A DNA stretch of 29,309 bases from Lactobacillus helveticus DSM 20075 = CGMCC 1.1877 (GTDB lineage: Bacteria; Bacillota; Bacilli; Lactobacillales; Lactobacillaceae). Below, in pieces: positions 17,129 to 25,884 of the stretch. The translations under genes were made by a program, and so were the position numbers. The DNA is taken from contig NZ_GG700752.1 of the NCBI RefSeq assembly GCF_000160855.1, positions 397,783-427,091 of the forward strand, in the 5' to 3' direction. Positions within the stretch are counted from its first letter, which is position 1. Every line of letters starts with the position of its first letter. Below the pieces are notes generated by a model. That model was given only the letters and a program-made list of their open reading frames with translations, was not told the DNA's origin and searched no databases.

Positions 17129-17152
17129 TATTGAATAAACAGAGGTAAGTTC

Positions 17153-17632
17153 ATGCACGATCGAATTCCTTGGAAACAATATTTTATGATGCAAGCACTA
17201 GTAATAGCACAGCGTTCTACTTGTAATAGAGCTCTTGTTGGTAGTGTTTTGGTAAAAGATAATCGTATTATTGGCACAGGGTATAATGGGTCCGTTTCTG
17301 GACAGCCACATTGTGATGAAGTAGGCCATCAAATGGTTGATGGACATTGCGTTCGGACTATTCATTCCGAGATGAATGCCATCATTCAATGTGCAAAATT
17401 TGGCGTATCAACTGATGATACTGAAATATATGTGACTCATTTTCCTTGTTATAATTGCTGCAAATCTTTATTTCAAGCTGGCGTAAAGAAAATTAATTAT
17501 TACTTTGATTATCGCGACAATCCGTTGGCAATGCAGCTGCTTCATGATTGTGGGGTACCATATGAACAGATTAAAATCGATCGGAAATATGTGGAAAGCT
17601 TGGCTCATAAACTTGAAGAAGATGAAAACTAG
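17153..17632 (+). CDS. comEB: dCMP deaminase-type cytidine deaminase (ComEB-like)
   Basis: A protein of 159 residues of the zinc-dependent deaminase fold, expected to convert dCMP to dUMP for dTTP synthesis. The catalytic zinc ligands are His71 with Glu73 as proton shuttle (TIHSEMNAI), Cys99 and Cys102 (FPCYNCCK). The extra Cys24, Cys54 and His/Cys of GHC65-66 resemble the structural zinc site of T4-type dCMP deaminases. AGAGGTAAG is upstream. Its 3' end overlaps the next gene by 11 bases. The comEB name reflects homology with the late competence operon gene; there are no competence genes beside it. Confidence 0.9.
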   Translation: MHDRIPWKQYFMMQALVIAQRSTCNRALVGSVLVKDNRIIGTGYNGSVSGQPHCDEVGHQMVDGHCVRTIHSEMNAIIQCAKFGVSTDDTEIYVTHFPCYNCCKSLFQAGVKKINYYFDYRDNPLAMQLLHDCGVPYEQIKIDRKYVESLAHKLEEDEN

Positions 17633-18230
17633 ATTTATTTGGCTATTTGGCTTGTTGGCCGTCTTTATGACGATGACGGGATTTGTGCAACCTAATATTG
17701 AGGATCATGCTCATATTTTAAATAAAGAGACTAAGACTTTAATTAAAGAGAAGAATAATCGTTATTTGCAAACCAAAGAGCAACCTCAAATAACTGTAAT
17801 TACAGTGAAAAAACTTAAAGACTTAACGCCAAAATCGTTAAATCGATCTAAGCGCACTGTTTTTATTGTGGTAGGGCAAAAAGGTAAGAAGCGCGATGTA
17901 CAAATTTTTTCAAGCAAAGATTTACATGGTGCTTTTACAGCAGATGCGAGATCAAGTATTCTTCGCACTGAGGTAGATCAACTTCAAAGTTATAATAATG
18001 CTACTTTTAACAAGGGGTTGCGATTTGTTTTTCGTGCCTGTGCAACCAAGGTAGATCAACAATATCAATATGCTCTTGATAAATTTGATTTATCGCAAAG
18101 CGAACAAAATAAAATTTCGCATCCCCATCGAGTAGCACTGCCAATCGCATTAGCCTTGGCATTCCTAATTATGGGAATAATATATATGCTTAGAAGATTC
18201 GGACATCATAGCTCTAATTTGCGCAAATAG
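17622..18230 (+). CDS. TPM-domain membrane protein
   Basis: The product has 202 residues. Residues 4-22 are a signal or anchor segment, an extracellular TPM (YgcG/Psb32/MOLO-1) type domain spans about 25-160, and a second membrane segment at about 170-190 ([20 protein letters not shown]) ends in a short basic tail. The TPM-like features are a pre-strand [23 protein letters not shown], an ITVITVKKL strand, an [16 protein letters not shown] strand and [12 protein letters not shown]. The role of bacterial TPM proteins is poorly known. ATG 17622 overlaps the end of comEB and uses its CTTGAAGAAG as ribosome site. No LemA partner gene is adjacent, which is the usual companion. Confidence 0.75.
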   Translation: MKTRFIWLFGLLAVFMTMTGFVQPNIEDHAHILNKETKTLIKEKNNRYLQTKEQPQITVITVKKLKDLTPKSLNRSKRTVFIVVGQKGKKRDVQIFSSKDLHGAFTADARSSILRTEVDQLQSYNNATFNKGLRFVFRACATKVDQQYQYALDKFDLSQSEQNKISHPHRVALPIALALAFLIMGIIYMLRRFGHHSSNLRK

Positions 18231-18235
18231 GCAAC

Positions 18236-18264
18236 TTGACTTATTTGAATTAAGTACTTAAACT
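18236..18264 (+). promoter_or_regulatory. Promoter for the M-box/mgtA unit, with palindrome
   Basis: TTGACT (18236-18241) and TAAACT (18259-18264) are 17 bases apart. A perfect 12-base palindrome TTAAGTACTTAA (18250-18261) overlaps the spacer and -10 and may be an operator. Confidence 0.6.
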
Positions 18265-18283
18265 TTTTGTAGATATAGTAAGT

Positions 18284-18430
18284 AAAACTGTTAGGTGAGA
18301 CTCCTACGTGAATACACGCTATCGCCCAGAAACATCCAGAGATGCCAACGGGTTAAATAGGTGTCGTCGACTTAAGGCGAGATCCAGATAGCTAGCACGT
18401 GCTTACGTCACGTAGTGTTAAAACTGAACG
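18284..18430 (+). ncRNA. M-box magnesium riboswitch (ykoK leader)
   Basis: The core matches the M-box pattern: CTGTTAGGTGAGACTCCTA (18288-18306), then the ACACGCTATCGCCCAGAAAC block, ATCCAGAGATGCCAACGGGT, and the distal GTGTCGTCGACTTAAGGC arm. M-box RNAs bind Mg2+ and fold so that a downstream terminator forms when Mg2+ is plentiful. The next gene is an MgtA-type Mg2+ transporter, the expected target. The edges are approximate. Confidence 0.93.
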
Positions 18431-18462
18431 ACGAGTATGACAAAAGCCTTGTTTGGCGTGCA

Positions 18463-18496
18463 AGTCACCTGCAGAAATAGCAGGTGGCTTTTTTGT
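18463..18496 (+). terminator. M-box expression-platform terminator
   Basis: AGTCACCTGC (18463-18472) pairs with GCAGGTGGCT (18480-18489) with one wobble, followed by a T-run. It lies between the aptamer and the mgtA ribosome site, so it should form at high Mg2+. Confidence 0.9.
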
Positions 18497-18528
18497 TTGC
18501 TTGTCTATTGAATGAGAGGAATTGTAGA

Positions 18529-21192
18529 ATGTTAAAACCAGCGAGCAAAAAACATTCAAATGTTGACATTCAACGAATTCAACGGATTGCACGTGAATCA
18601 CGTAGCGAAACGCTAGCGAGGCTGCAAGCGAGTGCCGAAGGACTTTCAACCAAAAAAGCTAATGAAAATAGAAAGGAATATGGCAAAAATGAGATAAGAA
18701 CGAATACCAATGCATCTAAATGGAAATTATTGGGTGAATCCTTAGCAACACCATTTACTTTGGTATTAATTATTTTGACCTTGCTTACCACCTTTACTAG
18801 TTACATTGTTCCTCATGGCAATAGTGATATAGAGACTGTATTGGTAATGCTACTGATACTTCTGATTTCTGTTGTGGCAAATTTTATTCAGAAAATACGG
18901 ATTGCTAAGGTTACTGACAAATTATTAAATATGGTGTCAGTTACTACCAATATCAGGCGTGATGGAAAAAATATGGAATTGCCAACTGAAGATGTAGTAG
19001 TTGGCGATGTGATCAACTTATCTGCAGGCGACATGATCCCAGCTGATATGAAGCTGTTAACAAGTAAGGATTTATTTTGTTCTTCTAGCTATCTTGATGG
19101 TGATTCCGAACCGACAGAAAAAGTTGCCAACGTTACGCTAAAACCGAGTATGTTAGCTGATTACCTAAATTATCCCAATATTTTGTATGAGGGAACTACG
19201 ATTGTTTCCGGTTCCGGTAGCGGCATTGTTTTTGCGGTAGGAAACAACACCGTTTTTGGCAAAGAAGTTCAGAAAATTTCACGCAAAAAGGTCAAGACAA
19301 CGCTGTTTGATCGAGAAATGAAGCAGCTTGCTAAAATTTTAATAATTGCGACAGCTATTTTGTTGCCCTTTTTATTCATAATTAATGGTTTAACAAAAGG
19401 TGATTGGGGAGAGAGCCTAATATTTGCTTTGGCAGCGGCAGTTGGACTTACTCCTGAAGTTTTGCCGATTATCGTTAACAGCAATCTGACTAAAGGCGCA
19501 CTTGAAATGTCCAAACAAGGCGTGGTAGTCAAGCAAATGAATGCTATTCAAAATTTGGGCTCAACTGATGTTTTCTGTATCGATAAAACAGGTACATTAA
19601 CTCAAAAGCAGGTAGTTCTAGAGCGTCACTATGATTTGGAAATGGAAGAAACGCCGCGTATTCTAAAGTTTTCGTATTTAAATGCTTATTATCAAACCGG
19701 GATGAAGGATTTGATTGATAAAGCAGTGATTGATGCGGCTGGTGATGAATTAGATGTAAACGAGATTCAGCGTGATTACAACAAGATAGACGAAATTCCT
19801 TTTGACTATAGCAGAAAAAGAATGAGCGTTGTGGTGGTTGATAATGATGAACACCACGGGCAACACTTATTGGTTACTAAAGGCGCAGCTGAAGGGATGC
19901 TGGATATTTCTAATCAAGTTGAAGTCAATGGCAAAAGCGAAAAGTTGACTTATGCTTGGCGCGAAAGAATCCTTAATCAAATCAATGAACTGAATGATGA
20001 TGGTTTACGAGTGCTGTTAGTTGGTTATAAATTGAATCCAGCGCCAGTGGGAGAATTTTCTGCTAAAGATGAAAATGATTTAACAATTATTGGCTATTTG
20101 GCATATCTTGATCCACCTAAGGAAAGCACTAAAGAGGCTTTACAAGATCTTAAAAATGATAATGTAAACGTCAAAATCTTTACCGGCGATAATGAGGCGG
20201 TTACTAGAGCGATTGCTTTGCAAGTCGGCTTAAACGTCGATACAGTTTACGATGGTGAACAAATTGAAACAGCAACGGCAGAAGAATTGGCTGAAATTGT
20301 TGAAAAATGTAATATTTTTGTTCATTTAACTCCTGAATTGCGGGTTAAGATTATCCAGGCTCTAAAAAAGAATGGACATACAGTAGGCTACATGGGCGAT
20401 GGCAACAAAGATGCTCTAGCAATGAAAGTCTCAGATGTAACCGTGACATCTAATAGTTCTGTCGATATTATTAAAGAATCCGCCGACATTGTATTTGAAC
20501 AAAAAGATTTGCAGTTGCTTGAACAAATGATTATTACTGGGCGCAAAGTCTTCTCAAATACAATGAAATACATCAAGACCTTCTTGGTAACCAACTTTGG
20601 CAACATTATTGCGATGGTAATAGCTTCACTTACTTTGCCGTTTTTGCCATTACTGCCTTTGCAGCTGCTTATCTTAAATTTGATTTATAGTCTCAGCTGC
20701 TTAGTAATTCCGTTTGACCGCGTATCCAGAAATTATGTGAAAAAACCGCAAAAATGGTCAATTAATAAATGGCCTAAATTCGTATTTAACTTTGGCCCAA
20801 TTCCCGCAATAATCGATTTAATCACCATAGCATTAATGTTTTATGTGATTTGTCCATATTTGGTGGGAGCAGACTATCATCATTGGGTATTCCAATCATT
20901 GTTTTACTCTGGCTTGTTTGTGGAATCTCTATGGACAAGAGAAATGGTTATTCATGTATTGCGGGATGAACGCTTCCCATTTTTTAGACAACATGCGACG
21001 CCAGTTGTCATTCTTGTCACCTTCGGCTTAGCTATTTGGGGCAGCGTTTTGCCATCTTCTAACGTTGCGCCTAGTTTAGGATTAACGCAATTGCCAATTG
21101 GCTTTACTTTAGTAGTCGTTGCCTTAGAAGTAATATATGTTTTATTAACTACTGCAGTTAAGCACTTATATTTGAAAAAAGAAAAATTTTAA
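18529..21192 (+). CDS. mgtA: MgtA-type P-type ATPase (magnesium import)
   Basis: A P3B-type ATPase of 887 residues. The phosphorylated Asp352 is in CIDKTGTLTQK. TPEVLPIIVNSNLTKGA is the transmembrane motif typical of MgtA/MgtB, with about ten membrane segments in total. The C-terminal part (SADIVFEQKDLQLLEQMIITGRK) also matches MgtA. The hinge motif is GDGNKDALAM (Asp624 to Asp628), where the family normally has GDGxNDAPAL, so Lys627 replaces a conserved Asn. ATG 18529 is used because GAGAGGA lies just upstream; the longer frame starts inside the riboswitch terminator. Expression is controlled by the M-box. Mg2+ as substrate is supported by family and riboswitch; whether the altered hinge matters is unknown. 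Confidence 0.92.
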   Translation: MLKPASKKHSNVDIQRIQRIARESRSETLARLQASAEGLSTKKANENRKEYGKNEIRTNTNASKWKLLGESLATPFTLVLIILTLLTTFTSYIVPHGNSDIETVLVMLLILLISVVANFIQKIRIAKVTDKLLNMVSVTTNIRRDGKNMELPTEDVVVGDVINLSAGDMIPADMKLLTSKDLFCSSSYLDGDSEPTEKVANVTLKPSMLADYLNYPNILYEGTTIVSGSGSGIVFAVGNNTVFGKEVQKISRKKVKTTLFDREMKQLAKILIIATAILLPFLFIINGLTKGDWGESLIFALAAAVGLTPEVLPIIVNSNLTKGALEMSKQGVVVKQMNAIQNLGSTDVFCIDKTGTLTQKQVVLERHYDLEMEETPRILKFSYLNAYYQTGMKDLIDKAVIDAAGDELDVNEIQRDYNKIDEIPFDYSRKRMSVVVVDNDEHHGQHLLVTKGAAEGMLDISNQVEVNGKSEKLTYAWRERILNQINELNDDGLRVLLVGYKLNPAPVGEFSAKDENDLTIIGYLAYLDPPKESTKEALQDLKNDNVNVKIFTGDNEAVTRAIALQVGLNVDTVYDGEQIETATAEELAEIVEKCNIFVHLTPELRVKIIQALKKNGHTVGYMGDGNKDALAMKVSDVTVTSNSSVDIIKESADIVFEQKDLQLLEQMIITGRKVFSNTMKYIKTFLVTNFGNIIAMVIASLTLPFLPLLPLQLLILNLIYSLSCLVIPFDRVSRNYVKKPQKWSINKWPKFVFNFGPIPAIIDLITIALMFYVICPYLVGADYHHWVFQSLFYSGLFVESLWTREMVIHVLRDERFPFFRQHATPVVILVTFGLAIWGSVLPSSNVAPSLGLTQLPIGFTLVVVALEVIYVLLTTAVKHLYLKKEKF

Positions 21193-21194
21193 TG

Positions 21195-21230
21195 AAAAAG
21201 GAATTGGTGTTTTAGTCCAATTTCTTTTTT
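21195..21230 (+). terminator. Terminator after mgtA
   Basis: AAGGAATTGG (21198-21207) pairs with CCAATTTCTT (21217-21226) with one wobble and is followed by T-run. It begins within a few bases of the stop codon. Confidence 0.82.
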
Positions 21231-21234
21231 AGCA

Positions 21235-21243
21235 TGTTATTAT
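21235..21243 (+). promoter_or_regulatory. Possible extended -10 promoter for metG
   Basis: TGT (21235-21237) followed by TATTAT (21238-21243). The remaining leader of about 40 bases has no T-box or SAM riboswitch. Confidence 0.45.
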
Positions 21244-21284
21244 AGAATAGATATTTTAGACGAATAAAGGAGTATGACTAATTA

Positions 21285-23261
21285 ATGGCTGATAAAGATA
21301 CTTTTTACATTACAACCCCGATTTACTATCCATCTGGTAGATTAACTATTGGTAATGCTTATACCACAATTGCCGCAGATACCATGGCTCGTTACAAGCG
21401 TAGTCAAGGCTACGACACTTTCTTTTTAACTGGTACTGACGAACACGGCTTGAAGATTGAACAAAAGGCTGAAGCTCAAGGAATTAAGCCACAAGAATTT
21501 GTAGATAAGATGGCTGCATCATACAAGAAGTTATGGAAGAGCCTCGATATTTCTTACGATAAATTCATTAGAACTACTGACGAGGAACACGTTAAGGCTG
21601 TTCAAAAAATCTTTGAAAAGCTTTTAAAGAAGGGCGACATTTACTTAGGCGAATACACTGGTTGGTATTCAGTTGAAGACGAAGAATACTTCACAGAATC
21701 ACAACTTGCCGAAGTTTATAAGGATGATAATGGCAACGTTATTGGTGGTAAGGCTCCAAGTGGTCATGAAGTACGTTTGGTTAAGGAACCTTCATACTTC
21801 TTCAAGATGAGCAAGTACGCTGACAGATTGGTTGAATACTATAAGGAACATCCTGAATTTATTTTGCCTCACTCTCGTGAAAAGGAAATGCTTAATAACT
21901 TCATTAAGCCAGGACTTGAAGATCTTTCAGTTACTCGTACTACTGTTAACTGGGGTATTCCTGTGCCAAGTGATCCAAAGCACGTGGTTTATGTTTGGAT
22001 TGATGCTCTTTCAAACTATATTACTGCTTTAGGCTATGGTTCAGATCATGATGAATTGTTTAAGAAATACTGGCCAGCAGACGTTCATTTGGTAGGTAAG
22101 GAAATTGTCCGCTTCCACACCATTTATTGGCCAATTATGTTGATGGCACTTGATTTGCCGTTGCCAAAACATATTATTGGTCACGGCTGGGTATTGATGA
22201 AGAACGGTAAGATGTCTAAGTCTAAAGGTAACGCCGTTTACCCAGAATCACTTACTAGCCGTTATGGTATTGATCCACTTCGTTACTACTTGATGCATGC
22301 ACTTCCATTTGGTGCAGATGGTATCTTCACTCCTGAAGACTTTATTGAAAGAATTAACTACGATTTGGCTAATGACCTTGGTAACTTGCTTAACCGTACT
22401 GTTTCAATGATCAACCAATACCAAGATGGTCAAGTTGCACCTGTTCCTGTTACTCAAGACAAGTTTGGCAAGGACTTGCAAGATACAGCTGCTAGTGTAA
22501 TTGCTGACTATCGTGAACAAATGGATTCACTTCATTTCTCACAAGCTTTAGATAGTATTTGGAAGTTAGTAGCCCGCGCTAACAAGTGCATTGATGAAAC
22601 TACCCCTTGGGTATTGAATAAAGAAGGCAAGAAGGATGAATTATCTCATGTAATGAGCAACTTAGCTGAAAGCTTGCGTTTGATCGCCATCATGATTTAT
22701 CCAGTAATGACTGAAACTGCACCTAAGATGTTTGAACAACTTGGCTTGAACTGGGATGATGAAGATCAAAAGAATTTAGCCTTTAATGATTTTGGTTGGA
22801 ACACCAAAGTTGTTGAAAAACCAAAGCCAATTTTCCCAAGACTTAAGGCCGAAGAAGAAGTTAAATACATCAAGGATGAAATGGCTAAGGCTAAGCCAAA
22901 GAAGACCACTAGAAGTGAACAAAAGAAGGGTAACGAAATTACCATTGACGATTTTGACAAGGTAAAGATTCAAGTAGGTCAAATTTTGTCAGTAGAACCA
23001 GTTAAGGGCTCAAACAAGTTGCTTATGTTCAAGCTTGATTTTGGCGATGGTAAAGAACGTCAAATTTTGAGTGGTATTCGCAAGTTCTACCCAGATGCAA
23101 GTGAACTTCTTGATAAAAAGGTGTTAGCTGTTACTAACTTGAAGCCACGCAAGATGTTAGGTCACCTTAGCGAAGGCATGCTTTTATCCAGTGAAAAAGA
23201 TGGTCAAGTTAAATTAGCACTTGTTGGCGATGAACACTCAGTTGGAGCTGAATTAGGCTAA
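21285..23261 (+). CDS. metG: Methionyl-tRNA synthetase with C-terminal tRNA-binding domain
   Basis: A class I synthetase of 658 residues. The first signature is TIGN at residues 21-24 (YYPSGRLTIGNAYTT) instead of HIGH. KMSKS is standard at 309-313 (NGKMSKSKGN). The connective region has the Bacillus-type GWYSVEDEEYFTESQL without zinc-binding cysteines. A lysine-rich linker (about 530-545) leads to a Trbp111-like domain from about residue 550 (EITIDDFDKVKIQVGQIL to EGMLLSS), which binds tRNA and dimerises the enzyme. AAAGGAG precedes the start. It is first in metG-tatD-rnmV-ksgA, the conserved Firmicutes order, and its TAA overlaps the tatD ATG. Confidence 0.96.
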   Translation: MADKDTFYITTPIYYPSGRLTIGNAYTTIAADTMARYKRSQGYDTFFLTGTDEHGLKIEQKAEAQGIKPQEFVDKMAASYKKLWKSLDISYDKFIRTTDEEHVKAVQKIFEKLLKKGDIYLGEYTGWYSVEDEEYFTESQLAEVYKDDNGNVIGGKAPSGHEVRLVKEPSYFFKMSKYADRLVEYYKEHPEFILPHSREKEMLNNFIKPGLEDLSVTRTTVNWGIPVPSDPKHVVYVWIDALSNYITALGYGSDHDELFKKYWPADVHLVGKEIVRFHTIYWPIMLMALDLPLPKHIIGHGWVLMKNGKMSKSKGNAVYPESLTSRYGIDPLRYYLMHALPFGADGIFTPEDFIERINYDLANDLGNLLNRTVSMINQYQDGQVAPVPVTQDKFGKDLQDTAASVIADYREQMDSLHFSQALDSIWKLVARANKCIDETTPWVLNKEGKKDELSHVMSNLAESLRLIAIMIYPVMTETAPKMFEQLGLNWDDEDQKNLAFNDFGWNTKVVEKPKPIFPRLKAEEEVKYIKDEMAKAKPKKTTRSEQKKGNEITIDDFDKVKIQVGQILSVEPVKGSNKLLMFKLDFGDGKERQILSGIRKFYPDASELLDKKVLAVTNLKPRKMLGHLSEGMLLSSEKDGQVKLALVGDEHSVGAELG

Positions 23262-24028
23262 TGGAGATTATTGATAACCATACTCACTTAAATGATGAGC
23301 CTTTTAGAGGCAAGGAACAGTATTATCTTGAACGTGCCAAAAGTTTAGGAGTAACTAAAGTAATATGTGCGGGTCAAGATCCGGATTTTAATCAGCGAGC
23401 TGTTGATTTGGTTCAAAGATTCGATAATGTCTATGCGATGGTAGGATATTGTCCTGATGTGGCCAAAGATTATGATCAAAAGGCTGAAGATAAGCTAATT
23501 GAGCAGTTAAAAATGCCTAAGGTTGTCGCAATGGGTGAGATCGGTCTCGATTATTATTGGGATGAATCGCCTAGGGATTTACAACGCGAAGTTTTTGCAC
23601 GTCAAATCGAAGTAGCGCATGATCTAAAAATGCCGGTTGATATTCATACTAGGGATGCTTTTCCTGATTGCTACGATATTTTGAAGAATAGCAATTTAGA
23701 GTATGGCGCGATTTTGCATAGCTTTAATGGTGGAATTGACTGGTTAAACAAGTTTTTGGATTTGAATGTCTACTTCTCATATTCAGGTGTGGTTTCTTTT
23801 ACCAAGGCTACTGAAGTTCATGAAAGTGCTAAAGCAGCTCCACTTGATCGAATCTTGGTGGAAACTGATGCACCATACTTAACGCCTAAGCCATATCGCG
23901 GTCGTCAAAATGAGACTGGCTATGTGCGTTATGTTGCAGAAGCCGTTGCTAAATTAAAAGATATTCCACTTGAAGAAGTCGCAGAAGCTACTTATAAAAA
24001 TACAGTGAGAGTTTATGGTCTTAAATAA
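23261..24028 (+). CDS. tatD: TatD-family metal-dependent DNase
   Basis: A TIM-barrel metallohydrolase of 255 residues, equivalent to B. subtilis YabD. Metal ligands are visible: His7 and His9 (IDNHTHLND), Glu93 (VAMGEIGLDYYWD), His129 (PVDIHTRDA), His153 (ILHSFNGG) and Asp203 (LVETDAPYL). Family members act as 3'-5' exonucleases or deoxyribonucleases. Its ATG shares one base with the metG stop, and its end overlaps rnmV by 14 bases, so the three genes are coupled. Confidence 0.95.
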   Translation: MEIIDNHTHLNDEPFRGKEQYYLERAKSLGVTKVICAGQDPDFNQRAVDLVQRFDNVYAMVGYCPDVAKDYDQKAEDKLIEQLKMPKVVAMGEIGLDYYWDESPRDLQREVFARQIEVAHDLKMPVDIHTRDAFPDCYDILKNSNLEYGAILHSFNGGIDWLNKFLDLNVYFSYSGVVSFTKATEVHESAKAAPLDRILVETDAPYLTPKPYRGRQNETGYVRYVAEAVAKLKDIPLEEVAEATYKNTVRVYGLK

Positions 24029-24581
24029 AAAGAATTTTGATGCGGTAGTAGTTGTTGAGGGAAAAGATGACACTATTCGTTTAAAACAATTTTTCCCAGG
24101 AATTGAGACAGTAGAAACCAACGGTTCTGCTATTTCAGATAGTGTTTTAACTCAGTTGAAGCAGCTTAGTAAAACTAGACAAATTATTGTTTTTACAGAT
24201 CCTGACTTTAATGGTGAGCGTATTCGCCGGATTGTCACTAACGCGGTGCCTAATGCAAAGCAAGCCTTTATTACACGTAAAGAGGGCGAACCTCATAAAA
24301 AGGGGAGCCTTGGCGTAGAACATGCTTCAAAAGAGGCACTTGAAAAGGCTTTGAGTGATTTACACGAAGTTGCTCCGAAAAATAGTGATTTAACAAAAGA
24401 AGAATACCGTAAGTTAGGCTTGGCAGGTGGTACGGGCTCACGTAAATTGCGTGAACAAGTTGGCATTAAGTTAAGAGTAGGTTATGGCAATTCTAAGCAA
24501 TTTTATAATCGTTTGCATACCTTTGGTGTTTCACTTGATGAGTTGAAGCAGGCAGTAGAGGAGGCAAAGAATGGCAAATAA
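24015..24581 (+). CDS. rnmV: Ribonuclease M5 (5S rRNA maturation)
   Basis: A TOPRIM nuclease of 188 residues that trims the 5S rRNA precursor with help from ribosomal protein L18. TOPRIM residues are Glu15 ([10 protein letters not shown]) and Asp62/Asp64 ([13 protein letters not shown]). The GSLGVEHAS block is typical of RNase M5. GTGAGAG in the end of tatD is the ribosome site. The gene overlaps tatD by 14 bases and ksgA by 11. The neighbour ksgA also acts on ribosomal RNA. Confidence 0.95.
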   Translation: MVLNKKNFDAVVVVEGKDDTIRLKQFFPGIETVETNGSAISDSVLTQLKQLSKTRQIIVFTDPDFNGERIRRIVTNAVPNAKQAFITRKEGEPHKKGSLGVEHASKEALEKALSDLHEVAPKNSDLTKEEYRKLGLAGGTGSRKLREQVGIKLRVGYGNSKQFYNRLHTFGVSLDELKQAVEEAKNGK

Positions 24582-25446
24582 TATTCCAATTGGTTCTGCG
24601 GTGAGAACCCAGGTAATTATTAACCGCTATTTTGTAAAGGCTAAGAAAAACTTGGGTCAAAATTTCTTGATTGATCAAAATGCAATTTTGGGTATTGTCG
24701 AAGCGGCAGATATTCATGCAGGTGATCAAGTAATTGAAATCGGTCCTGGTATTGGTTCTTTAACAGAGCAGCTTTTACTTGCCGGTGCAAAAGTTTTTGC
24801 CTATGAAGTAGATGACAGCTTACCTGAAATTTTGCAAAATGAACTGCCTAAAAAAATTGGTGATGCTCCATTAGAAGATCGCTTTAAATTAATGCTTAAA
24901 GACGTACTGAAAGCTAATTTTAAAGAAGATCTTGCTGGCTTTTTTGATATGAGTAAGCCAATCAAGGTAGTTGCTAATTTGCCATATTACATTACTACTC
25001 CAATTATTTTTGCTTTGGCTGAATCAGATTTGCATTTTGCCAGTTTAACTTTAATGATGCAAAAAGAAGTGGCTGAAAGACTGGAAGCTAAGCCTGGTAG
25101 TAAAGAATATGGTCCTTTGACTATTTCTGTCCAAACTGAAATGGATGTCAAGGTGGCACTGGAAGTTAATCATAATTCATTCATGCCACGTCCTAAGGTT
25201 GATTCGAGCGTAGTTGTTTTAACTCCATTGAAGAATAAGCCTGAGATTGAGAATCGCAAACACTTCGTTTGGGTGGTAAAAATGTGCTTCTCCCAGCGCA
25301 GAAAGACACTAAATAACAACTTGAAAACCTTAATTCCAGATTCTGAAAAGCGTGAAGCATTAATCAAAAAGCTTGGCGTAGATCCACGAGTAAGACCTGA
25401 GAATTTAACAATTGAACAATTTATTGAAATATCTAGAAATATCTAG
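24571..25446 (+). CDS. ksgA: 16S rRNA dimethyladenosine transferase KsgA
   Basis: Dimethylates A1518 and A1519 of 16S rRNA during late 30S assembly. It has 291 residues. [11 protein letters not shown] (25-35), the SAM loop [10 protein letters not shown] (56-65) and the catalytic [10 protein letters not shown] (136-145) are all intact, and [12 protein letters not shown] in the C-terminal part fits. GAGGAGG within the end of rnmV serves as ribosome site (GTAGAGGAGGCAAAG before ATG). The last codons run into a 10-base tandem repeat that supplies the stop codon. Loss of KsgA gives kasugamycin resistance in other bacteria. Confidence 0.96.
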   Translation: MANNIPIGSAVRTQVIINRYFVKAKKNLGQNFLIDQNAILGIVEAADIHAGDQVIEIGPGIGSLTEQLLLAGAKVFAYEVDDSLPEILQNELPKKIGDAPLEDRFKLMLKDVLKANFKEDLAGFFDMSKPIKVVANLPYYITTPIIFALAESDLHFASLTLMMQKEVAERLEAKPGSKEYGPLTISVQTEMDVKVALEVNHNSFMPRPKVDSSVVVLTPLKNKPEIENRKHFVWVVKMCFSQRRKTLNNNLKTLIPDSEKREALIKKLGVDPRVRPENLTIEQFIEISRNI

Positions 25447-25453
25447 AAATATC
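25426..25453. repeat. 10-bp tandem repeat across the ksgA stop codon
   Basis: GAAATATCTA is repeated 2.8 times (25426-25453). The second copy contains the TAG stop of ksgA (25444-25446). The unit is not a multiple of three, so loss or gain of one unit would change the C-terminus. Confidence 0.95.
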
Positions 25454-25474
25454 CCAGCTAAGTAGTGTATAATA

Positions 25475-25503
25475 TTGATTTTACCTTAAAAATGTGATAG
25501 AAT
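25475..25503 (+). promoter_or_regulatory. Promoter for veg
   Basis: TTGATT (25475-25480) and TAGAAT (25498-25503) lie 17 bases apart. The B. subtilis veg promoter is also notably strong. Confidence 0.75.
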
Positions 25504-25526
25504 GTCATTAAAGGAGTTGTTGTTTA

Positions 25527-25784
25527 GTGCCAACATCGATTATTACAATAAAGCATAAGTTGGATTCTCACTTAGGTGATACCTTAACAGTAGTAGCTCA
25601 AGCGGGTCGTAAGAAAGTTACTAAGAGACGGGGAATTCTCAGAGAAACATTTCCTGCAGTGTTTGTGGTCGATTTAGACCAACATCAAAATAATTTTAAA
25701 CATGTTTCTTACAGTTACACTGATTTATTAACTAAGAATATTGCATTAAAGTTTGATGATGAGGCTGAGGAAGCTGAAGCTTAA
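25527..25784 (+). CDS. veg: Veg family protein
   Basis: A small basic protein of 85 residues with the Veg pattern: IKHKLDSHLGDTLTVVAQAGRKKVTKRRGIL, then FPAVFVVDLD and VSYSYTDLLTKNIAL. In B. subtilis Veg is highly expressed and stimulates biofilm matrix genes; in lactobacilli the role is unknown. The start is GTG at 25527 with AAAGGAG 10 bases upstream. It lies between ksgA and purR as in Bacillus but without ispE, as the organism likely makes isoprenoids by the mevalonate route. Confidence 0.93.
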   Translation: MPTSIITIKHKLDSHLGDTLTVVAQAGRKKVTKRRGILRETFPAVFVVDLDQHQNNFKHVSYSYTDLLTKNIALKFDDEAEEAEA

Positions 25785-25800
25785 ACACAATTCAAAATGT

Positions 25801-25830
25801 CACTAACATTAAAAATGTTAGTGCTTTTTT
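25801..25830 (+). terminator. Terminator after veg
   Basis: CACTAACATT (25801-25810) pairs with AATGTTAGTG (25814-25823), followed by CTTTTTT. Confidence 0.93.
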
Positions 25831-25884
25831 GCTCTTTATAGTATATTTATTAAGTATAAAGCCAAACATTAGAAAGGAAATATC

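Noticed and set aside
17505..17621. Longer N-terminus of the TPM protein overlapping comEB
   Set aside because: The extra residues are an out-of-frame reading of comEB, and a signal segment begins exactly at ATG 17622.
18484..18528. GTG start for mgtA inside the M-box terminator
   Set aside because: It would place translation start within the terminator stem; ATG 18529 has a proper ribosome site.
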